Shown here one piece after another: positions 30,555 through 38,553 of a stretch of 38,553 nt of DNA (its first letter is position 1; each line of letters starts with the position of its first letter). The notes beneath the pieces are model-generated. The model ran no database searches. It saw nothing but the letters and a program-made list of their open reading frames with translations, and was not told the origin of the DNA. The DNA is from Selaginella moellendorffii (lineage: Eukaryota > Streptophyta > Lycopodiopsida > Selaginellales > Selaginellaceae), in the NCBI RefSeq assembly GCF_000143415.4, contig NW_003314300.1, forward strand, positions 549,720 to 588,272, in the 5' to 3' direction. The position numbers and the translations under genes were made by a program.

Positions 30555-30813
30555 CTAGCACCACCGATCCGACTGGCACTGGATTTCGACCTCCTCAGCT
30601 TGGACTGCGGGCTGGAAATTCACATCGAAGACGACCGGCAAGCTTGCGAGAAACGAGACGATGGTCGATACGATTCCCATCCAGTAAGCCCACGTGCGAG
30701 ACAGAAAGAGCCTGGTCAAAGACGGAGCTGGGGACGATGCTCTCCACGAAAATCCGGGCAATCAAAATCCCAGAAGCAAGCACAAGCAAGAGAGAAACGA
30801 AGCTCATTCTCAT
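30555..30813 (-). pseudogene. Possible membrane-protein fragment, family unknown
   Basis: A small GC-rich island in AT-rich surroundings encodes, on the minus strand from an ATG at 30,813, MRMSFVSLLLVLASGILIAR, a plausible membrane anchor or signal sequence. In another frame it reads TWAYWMGIVSTIVSFLASLP and VVFDVNFQP, a second hydrophobic segment. The two would join only through a frameshift or unseen splice near 30,700. No family is recognised and the coding status is uncertain. Confidence 0.3.
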
Positions 30814-31682
30814 TCTCGCTCGCTCTCTCTCTCGTTCTTTTTTTTTTCATTTTAGGGATTTCTGCAACCGGGAGTGCGGGCTACCCCACCTCGGAGGAAA
30901 GGACTCGGCTATCTTCTGAATCGTGCTCGATCGAGGCAATGCAGGTGAAATATACGCTCTTGTACTCCGACATCTTCCAATCCAGAAAAGCCTCCTCGCT
31001 CTCTCCGGTAAGAGTTTTCCTTTTATAGTCTTTAGCCCACACCGTGCCAAGAGCTTCTCCAGCTCTCGTAGTCTGTCCCTTTGGGATCTTTGCGTTCTTC
31101 AGTTTTTTGGGTGTGTTGTGGCGAGTTTCTTACTTGATTTCACGGTTTTTTCCAGGACGTCCCTACGTATATCAACTCTTGGTGAAAACTAAGAAAAAAG
31201 TTGGAAGGCAAGCAGTTTGGAGTTTGCTTATTTGCCTGGTATAAATGAATAACTTAAAATTTATTTTATATTAGTGATATAACATTAAATTAAAAAATAT
31301 CTTAGAATATACTTGAAGATTTTAATATATACCCAGTTAACTTCTAACATATGATTTTCAGATTGAAAAGTAACAATGCATCCGTGTATCCACAGCTTCT
31401 TCCTATTCCATAAAATATTATACATGTCGCAGCTTCTTCCTCTATTCCATAAAATATTATACGGACTGTCGTTTTCTGGAAGTCCACCACGTATGGGCCA
31501 CGAGGCGAAATTGTGATGTCTGCTGCCACCTTGCAGTATACCAGTTATGTTGAGTAAAGGAAAATGAACAGATATAATAACAACTATGACTCAAGAAAAA
31601 TCAAGTGATTGTATGGTTGATTGCTTCTATCTTCTACTACATGCTTGATCTGATACCATTCTTGGCAAGTTGAGAGAGGGAT
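30814..31682 (+). promoter_or_regulatory. Upstream region of the UGT gene
   Basis: No gene is recognised. A CT-rich stretch at 30,815-30,850 is followed by AT-rich DNA. Two copies of a 30-base element (agcttcttcc, attccataaaatattatac) lie at about 31,393-31,423 and 31,430-31,462, 220-290 bp before the UGT start codon. No definite TATA box was chosen. Confidence 0.4.
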
Positions 31683-33140
31683 ATGTCTACAGCAGAAGGA
31701 GGAGAAGCAGGACGGCGTCACTTGGTTGTTCTTCCTCTATCGGCTTACGGCCATACCATTCCAGCTCTCCTGCTCGCAGATCGGTTATTGAATCTCGGCT
31801 ATGAAATCACTTACATCTGCCCAGAGTACAGGATGAAGCAGCTTCTGCAGCAATCCAAAGCCCGAGGGTGCAGCCAGGAAATCAGATTCAAGACGCTCAA
31901 GAGGACGAATCCAGTCGCCGGCAAATCGGAGCTGAGCGTGCACGACACAATCCAGATTCTAGCCTCGGTCATACTCGACTACCATGAGAATTCAAAGGAG
32001 CTCAAGGAAATCATGGAAGAGCTCTTCATCTGCGGAGGAACTCCGCCGAGCTGCATCATTTGCGACGCTGTTGTGTCGCTCTGGGCTCAAGATGTAGCCA
32101 ACGAATTCAAGATACCCTGGATTCTGTTCTTCGCATCGCCGGCTCTGGCACTGACGCTCGTGTTCTACACGAGATATCTGAAAGAGCAAGGGGAAGTGCC
32201 AGTTGAGAAGATGATCGAGATTCCTGGGATGGAAAATTCGGGGCTTTCTCTTGTGCATCCCGATGAGAATTGCGTTCCGAGGGATGATCTGGGATCTGAT
32301 GCTTTTGAGTTCTTCTTGGAGAGTTGCCTCAAGATCCATGATGCGGTTGGAGTTATGTGCAACACGATGGTGGAGCTTGAAGCTGATGCATGCAAGGCAC
32401 TAGAGGAGAACAGGCTGATCAATCCCAACAATGTCCCATTCGCGGCGATTGGACCTCTCTTGCCAAGATCATGCTTGGAAGAATCAGAATCAGATCAAAC
32501 ATTTGAAGAAAATGAAGCATTCGAAGGAGCTGAGAAGAAGGATGCTTGTTTGAAGTGGCTTGATCAACAAACTGAAGCTTCAGTCGTGTACATCTCGCTG
32601 GGCAGCTTGGGGGAGGCGTCTGCGGAGCAAGTGAAGGAATTTGCATTCGGGCTTGAAGCGAGCAGGAAGGGATTCTTGTGGGTTTTGCCAGGCGATGGGG
32701 TTGAGAGCTTGCCAGATGGATTCTTAGAAACAGCAACAGGAATTGCTGTAAACAACAGGGGATTTGTGCTGCGGACTTGGGCTCCTCAGCTGCAGGTGCT
32801 CAAGCACAGAGCGACTGGAGGATTCTTAACTCACTGTGGATGGAATTCAACTCTGGAAAGCATGAGCCATGGTGTGCCTATGATCACCATGCCTTTCTTC
32901 ACGGAGCAAGGAGGGAATGCGAAGATGATCGTGGAGTATTTCAAAATCGGAGTGAGGCTCCCGAAAGATGAGAGTGGAGTGATCACAAGGCACACGATTG
33001 AAGTAGCTGTGAGGGAAGTCATTGAGAACGATGCAATGAGGAAGCGAGCTGCAGAACTGAAGCAAGTCGTACGAGCCACTGCAAAAGCTCCTCCATTGAA
33101 AACGAAGGCCTTCCTTGAACAGATTTTGAATAAATACTAA
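31683..33140 (+). CDS. Family-1 UDP-glycosyltransferase (plant UGT)
   Basis: Transfers a sugar from a UDP-sugar to small acceptors such as flavonoids, hormones or xenobiotics in the cytosol. The single exon encodes 485 residues, the normal UGT length. The N-terminal half holds the acceptor site with the catalytic base H24 in SAYGHTIPAL and its partner D128 in CIICDAVVSLWAQDVA. A linker (about 250-300) leads to KWLDQQ and VVYISLGSLG. The 44-residue PSPG donor motif runs W366 to Q409, with HCGWNSTLES at 384-393 and PFFTEQ at its end. A final Gln is typical of many glucosyltransferases, but the sugar cannot be fixed from sequence. No signal peptide or membrane anchor is seen. The ATG at 31,683 gives the standard N-terminal length. 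An AATAAA-rich tail lies about 20 bp past the stop. It is intact amid decayed DNA, so it is probably functional. The acceptor is unknown. Confidence 0.96.
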   Translation: MSTAEGGEAGRRHLVVLPLSAYGHTIPALLLADRLLNLGYEITYICPEYRMKQLLQQSKARGCSQEIRFKTLKRTNPVAGKSELSVHDTIQILASVILDYHENSKELKEIMEELFICGGTPPSCIICDAVVSLWAQDVANEFKIPWILFFASPALALTLVFYTRYLKEQGEVPVEKMIEIPGMENSGLSLVHPDENCVPRDDLGSDAFEFFLESCLKIHDAVGVMCNTMVELEADACKALEENRLINPNNVPFAAIGPLLPRSCLEESESDQTFEENEAFEGAEKKDACLKWLDQQTEASVVYISLGSLGEASAEQVKEFAFGLEASRKGFLWVLPGDGVESLPDGFLETATGIAVNNRGFVLRTWAPQLQVLKHRATGGFLTHCGWNSTLESMSHGVPMITMPFFTEQGGNAKMIVEYFKIGVRLPKDESGVITRHTIEVAVREVIENDAMRKRAAELKQVVRATAKAPPLKTKAFLEQILNKY

Positions 33141-33154
33141 ATAACATATGTTGT

Positions 33155-33175
33155 TTTTGAATAAATAAAATATTA
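33155..33175 (+). terminator. Candidate polyadenylation signal of the UGT gene
   Basis: Overlapping AATAAA hexamers (gaataaataaaata) occur just after the UGT stop codon at 33,138-33,140. Confidence 0.5.
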
Positions 33176-33179
33176 TTTT

Positions 33180-36019
33180 TAATTTAAGATAAATACCAAC
33201 TACTTTAATTCATAACTGCAAGTCATTAATATTCTTAAATGAGCAAAAGAAGCACTTCCAAGTATTAGAAATGGGCAGATCCAATTATGTGTTTTGGAGG
33301 TTGAAGGTAGGAATTTTGAAAGGTGACAATATAACAATAGAAAGAACCAACTTATTTGCAATATATGATGATGTGTTGTTTCATTTCTCATCCAATTCTA
33401 GCTAATTTGACCTTTAGCTTCCCTCCAAGTTGGCCAAGCTCAAGGCATGAAGGGGGTTGGCAAAAAGGGAGCCAGGTCAAGGAGAGCCAAGACAGTTGAC
33501 TAAAGAATATTTTGTTGTAATATGTATTACTGCTTAAGGAGTATTTTGATTTTTAATGCCATTCTTTGAATATACTAAGAATTTTCTTGTGTAATAAATT
33601 AATATTTAAAAATATTTTGTCATTATAAAATCATGTAAATAATTACAATTATATCTTATGTTGTAACTATAAACTATTATATAATATCAAATATATTATA
33701 GCTATAATAAATTATATCTCAAATCCACACATAATCTATACATATAGAAGAATCATGTTGCTTTTTTCTTCTCTCTTACTTTTTTGCTTTTCTCTCTCTT
33801 TCTCCTATACATGATTATCAACAAGCTTTGAGATGAGAGCCAACTTCTCTTTAATATGCATGTTATAATATTCTTGATGCCTCTTTATAAACTTAGCTAT
33901 AACCTTCATATAGGATGACACATCATCAAAAACTTTCTTGATGATAACACGCTGCAACCATTGCATGATGAGGATTACAATTTAGTCTAAAGGTATTGCT
34001 ATAGCATACACTCTATAGTGATTTACTATACATTAACTATGGAGAAGAACTTTAATCCTTGAACATATAGGCTAAGGGCAATAGGGTAGAACCTAAGTTT
34101 TAGGGTCTTGGGGGCCACTAAACAAAAGGATAGAGCCAAACTCCCAAGTTACATTCGAAGAGTGAAAGAACTAAAGTATGAAACAACTTTTAAACATATA
34201 GTCTTAAGTGTGAAGGAAAAAGAATATGAAATGACATTGTCCCGCGACAACGATGGGGTGGATTTCCTAGCGGAGCTGCTGGGAGTTTTAGCGCGTGGGC
34301 ACTTGTGCCAAGTGAGCTTGGACATTGGAATAGTTTTAGAGAATCTAGCATCACAATGCTAAAACTAGTATGCAAAACAAAACTAAATGGAATTTGGCAC
34401 TATTTCAGCATACTAATGGCCTAACACAAAGATATAGGTACTCTATTAGTTAGCATGGTATGGAGTTTGAGTTACACTAGATGTAGAATAAAGATAGGCA
34501 TACAAACAAGAGCTAAACTATGTCTTAAGTTGGTCAGCCATACTTAACCTACCCACTATCCCTACCCCCCATAACCCCCTCCTTTAGATAGCTTTTGATA
34601 CTCACAGTCATATTTGTGACAATTGCAATTATTGCATTAAGCATTAACCAAAAAAGCCTCTATATCATTAAAGAAGTTAAACATACAATTGCCCTCATGA
34701 CAAAAGTATTGCCTAACCATATTTGCTAAAGCTTTTAACTTTTGCAAAAGAAGTTGCTTATAGAAAACATTAGAAGTATTTTCTTACTTAAAATGAAATG
34801 ACTTACCAAGCTTTGTATTCAACATCATCTATGGCAATGTTGGCTGGTTTATGTTAGAGGAGATTCAATAAAAGGTTCAAAAGCAAAGTTGTTTTTTCCC
34901 TTGCTTCCATTCTTTTACAGAATAATAGCATTGAAATAGCTTTAATCTATATTGGAAAATTTTACTAATTAGAAAATATATAAAATTTAAACATGCTTCT
35001 TGCCTATAAAGCTATAGCTCTAGTATACAGTCTTTGATTAGGATAAAGTGAGCCTGAGAAAACATTTATGCTATTTCAATGTCATCTTAAAAGTTCAAAA
35101 CTAGCTGAAAGTCTCACAAAACTCATTTGCAAAACTCACACTAAAATAAAGCTAAGTTAGATCACTATTATCATATTTCTTCATTAGACCCTCGGCAACT
35201 CTAATGAAGCTAAAGGGAAGTCAAGGATAACCAAGAAATTATTCAATAAGTGAGCACCAAAAATATTAAAAGAAAAATTTACTTGCTCAATATGAAGGTT
35301 TACTAATAGAGAAACTCTAAAAGTGGTAAAATATAAACTTTTTCAACTCCTCAAGAATTAACTTATGCTACTTAAAAACCTTAGTATCTAGAGTTTGTTG
35401 ATTTTTACCAATCTCAGGATCATTATAAGAATTCTTATCAATGTATTTTTTTATATGTCTTTTAGCCCTCTTGAATAATGACTTCAGCCAAATCTTCTAC
35501 AATCCTATGCTAGATAACAAGGTGGCTAAATGCTTTTGGTGCCTTATTTGGGTCATTGATATATAATTTCCACCCAGAAGACTTTCTTAATTTTTTCTTT
35601 GAAACTTAGATCTTTTCCACCTCAAGATTAGTTGGAAAAACACAGTTAAAAGCAAAATAAATAGAGAAATTTTATGGGTTTACTAGGTGTGGTAGATGAC
35701 TTTGGTGCTTTTTGAGTAACATGCTTTTTCTTTTTTTGCAATTGTGTTTTCATTTTGATAGATTTGTCAACATTGTCAAATTCCATCAAGAATTCCTTCT
35801 TGATGGTTGTTCTCCTTGAACTAATCTTATGCATGTGAGTTTTGTATTTCTTTCTCCCCTTTTGGCACCACAACAATGCTAAGGATAGTTTTCTTATTTG
35901 TAATTTATGACTTCTGTACATTTATGTAGCTTCTTGTCCTTATGAAGGTAGGTGAGGTGGGATAACCATAGCTCAATAATGGTTAGAATCACATTCTATA
36001 GATTTGAAGTATATGAAAA
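33180..36019. other. AT-rich region without recognised gene
   Basis: Long AT-rich stretch with very few CG dinucleotides. Short open frames (34,108-34,362 plus; 35,646-35,921 minus, lysine-rich) have no recognisable motifs. Probably decayed transposon DNA. Confidence 0.4.
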
Positions 36020-36245
36020 ATAGAGAGTTAAAACTTGAAGAGTACAATATGATGAAAGTGTTATTTATTATAGCGCATGTGATCATGGGATAAGATTTGG
36101 ATATATTGTCATCCTGGATTTTTAAAACCTTGGGGGGTAAGTGGGTATAAAATAACCACTAAGGGCTCTATTATCAAACAATTACCCTTTTTTCAGTTAG
36201 CTTAAGGGGAAAAAAATAAAGTATGTTACACTTATATTGGTTAAT
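36020..36245 (-). repeat. Dispersed repeat, copy D (inverted, partial)
   Basis: The reverse complement contains gggtaattgtttgata, ccttagtgg.tattttat and tatatccaaatcttatccca in the same order as 15,040-15,200 of copy B and 27,515-27,660 of copy C. Confidence 0.75.
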
Positions 36246-37129
36246 TTTTTGCATTACTACATTATTTATTTTGTCCCTCTAGTCCTCATCATAATCTTCT
36301 TTGATCATTATTAGAAACTAACTAAAACTATAGCTAAATTTGTAAATCCCAAACTTGAACTCACACTTGTTGTAATACTCCAAAATTATTTTGTACTTTG
36401 ATGAATCTACTTTAAAGAAGAATTTTTTACCCACCTCAATATACCTAATCATTTTTTCTACCACCTTATTTTTCATCACTTTTTTCTTTTACCAAACTTT
36501 GAATGACTTATTAGTAGTTAGGACTGAAGAGTAAACAAACTTATATGATCCATCAGTTGCTTTCAACTCCTTGAATGTTGCTAATTTATACAAATTTGTC
36601 AAAGCTATCATATTTAGCTTTTTGAACATGCATTAATTATATTGTGGATCCTTTGCATTGAATTAAACCATTCCACCCCAAGACTTGAATGCAAGATGTT
36701 TATTAGTTTTATCATCTTTGATATATATGTTTTTTTTAAAATTTTTACTCATCTCTAGCAGTGGCATCAATATTGAGGCTCTTTTTTTTCAATTTCTCCA
36801 AGTTCTTATTGATGTTGTACTAAAAATAAAATAAAAAAATCACAATGAATACTTTAGCAAATTTAAACACTTTAAATAAGATGTGTATATAGATGTATCA
36901 GAAGAATTTGGCATAGCTATTGTGCTTCTTGGACTAGTTTTCCTTGGCTATTATCACTCTGAGGTAGACTATTTCCTTATTCATGAGCTCATTTATAATC
37001 TTGCTAGCATATACTTGGAAATGTTTTGCATAGCCATATGGAAGAGTAGTTTTGATTATTGCATCTTCATATTGCCTATATAAGAAAAATTTATCCCCTT
37101 TATCCCCTCATTTGAAGAATTTGTTTTTT
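36246..37129. other. AT-rich region without recognised gene
   Basis: Nothing supported. A 66-codon open frame at 36,883-37,083 is hydrophobic and low in information. Confidence 0.4.
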
Positions 37130-38040
37130 TTAAGTGTCAAGGTAGAAAGGAGAAAGTAAAAAAAATTGAGAAAAAGCCATTTTGGAAAAAGAAAAAGTGG
37201 ATAAAGAAGCATTGAAAGAGGAATTTATAGTAGCTGACAATGCAAAAATAAAGAAATCAAAAGAAGGACATGTGCTGAAAGTTTGGAAAATAGCAGACTT
37301 CTTATCATAAAATACTTCAGCCACTATAATATAAGCAAAAGGTTCACACTGCTCAACCTCCTCAACACACGATTCAACACTTGAAATGGGAAAATCAATC
37401 ACAACATCCACACTTTTAAGGGAATCTATAAACTCCTTAGTAGCAATGGTAAAGTCAAGGCTGACAACAATACTAATAAGTGGGGACACAACTGGAAATT
37501 CTGGCAAAAATGACTCAAACCTTGGAATATGGGAATACTCAACACTAGAATTGATTAAAAATTTTATCAATGAAATAAAAACAAGATTTTCAACTTCATA
37601 CACATACTCAATATCCAGATTAGTATGAAGAGGACAAAAACCACTCAATATAACACTAGATTGAGAATGAGAATTATAACAGTCATAAATGATAAATGTG
37701 CCAGGAGAAGAAAACACTGCAAATGAAGATGGCTCAGAATAAGAATAAGAAAAGGTTGGGAAAGAGCAAAAGGTAAAGAAAAAGGATCAGATGGCAAATT
37801 GAAAAATTGACACCTACCCCACGAAATCTCCAACTCATCTCCAAAGCTATCTTTATAATAATCAAATTCCTCATCACAATCTAGAATCTATTTGAGCTTA
37901 TAAACATTGGCTTCCCATAAATTCGATCCTTGAACATTCTCCAAGAACTAAACTACATCATCTATAGCTCACCAATTGATGTCATGATCACGCTTCATAT
38001 CAATAGGAGATGGCAGAATATCAAGAATATAACAAGTTAT
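37130..38040 (-). pseudogene. Decayed long reading frame, family unknown
   Basis: On the minus strand, protein-like sequence runs from about 38,040 (DILPSPIDMKRDHDINW) through FLENVQGSNLWEANVYKLK and YYKDSFGDELEISWGRCQFF. After a frame change near 37,700 it continues into a 195-codon frame ending at 37,130. Two stops interrupt the first part. The product is Ser/Phe/Val-rich with no motif I recognise. It is probably a degraded transposon-encoded protein. Confidence 0.4.
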
Positions 38041-38553
38041 ATAATCACACCCCATGGAAGTATATACCAAGGATGGGTGTAGCATCAATATGATCACACC
38101 CTACAGCACCAAAAGTTCAATTCAATGAAGTAACATTAATAACCTTAAATGACATATTCCTTAATTGATGACAACATGGAATAATAGAAGAAGAGAATGT
38201 AATGAAAAAGTAAATCCAAGCACAGCGATAGCTAAAGTTCTAGATTTTGCAAAAAGTTAATATAGATCTAGATTTAAAAGAGAATGAAGAAATAAAAACA
38301 AAAAACATGATCCCGAACACTAGAGTAAAACACTGCTAAAATGCTTTACCTTTTAAGGACAAATTATAATACTCCTCATCTCCACCAATGTGAGTGCTCA
38401 AGAATAGGTATATTAATTAGGGTTTAAACCCCTATTTATATATAAAACTGGATAGTAGATTTAGTCTCAAATGGATGGTTTATATGCTATAATACTATAA
38501 TTCATGTATTACCTAGAACGGGTAATACCTACATACATACACACACACATAAA
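38041..38553. other. AT-rich end of window, no gene recognised
   Basis: Nothing supported. The window ends in a short run of CA/TACA repeats. Confidence 0.4.

Noticed and set aside
30507-31028. 173-codon plus-strand frame in the small GC-rich island
   Set aside because: Composition is arginine/serine-rich without domains. The opposite strand has the only hydrophobic, protein-like segments, and even those are uncertain.
37386-37628. 80-codon plus-strand frame
   Set aside because: It is the shadow of the longer minus-strand frame at 37,130-37,717 and shows no motif.

Overview
The window is nuclear DNA of a land plant. It looks lycophyte-like (Selaginella type), judged from very short introns (about 47-70 bp) in a 20-exon ARGONAUTE1 gene, abundant PPR-gene debris and CpG-rich genes set among AT-rich decayed repeats. 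The genus is an inference. No viral, rRNA, tRNA or CRISPR feature was seen.

Left, gene-rich part (1-14,470): a broken copy of the 3' part of an R2R3-MYB gene (minus strand, 640-1576) is joined directly to a truncated PPR pseudogene (plus strand, 1577 to about 2500). A complete AGO1 gene follows (plus, 3521-7589, 20 exons). The parent MYB gene (minus, 8806-10968, three exons, subgroup-21 type) comes next, with its upstream region out to about 13 kb. The MYB 3' part and its flank form a direct segmental duplication (1-1576 and 8173-9925) that brackets the PPR relic and AGO1.

Middle (14,470-22,620): AT-rich sequence alternates with host-gene remnants. These are a PPR C-terminal relic, a decayed SCP/dullard-like phosphatase, a frameshifted PPR pseudogene, and a mosaic of fragments in both orientations from the histidine-biosynthesis gene HISN3 (HisA-type isomerase) mixed with signal-peptide exons of a small secreted protein.

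Right (22,620-38,553): very AT-rich, CpG-poor DNA holds two decayed Ty3/gypsy pol copies, a 12-bp minisatellite and copies of a dispersed repeat that also occurs at 11.5 and 14.7 kb. One intact single-exon gene stands in it, a family-1 UDP-glycosyltransferase (plus, 31,683-33,140).

Only AGO1, the MYB gene and the UGT look intact, and AGO1 has an apparent splice-acceptor mutation within the PIWI-coding region. The rest is pseudogene, transposon or intergenic. The genes are independent eukaryotic units, and no shared pathway is evident.
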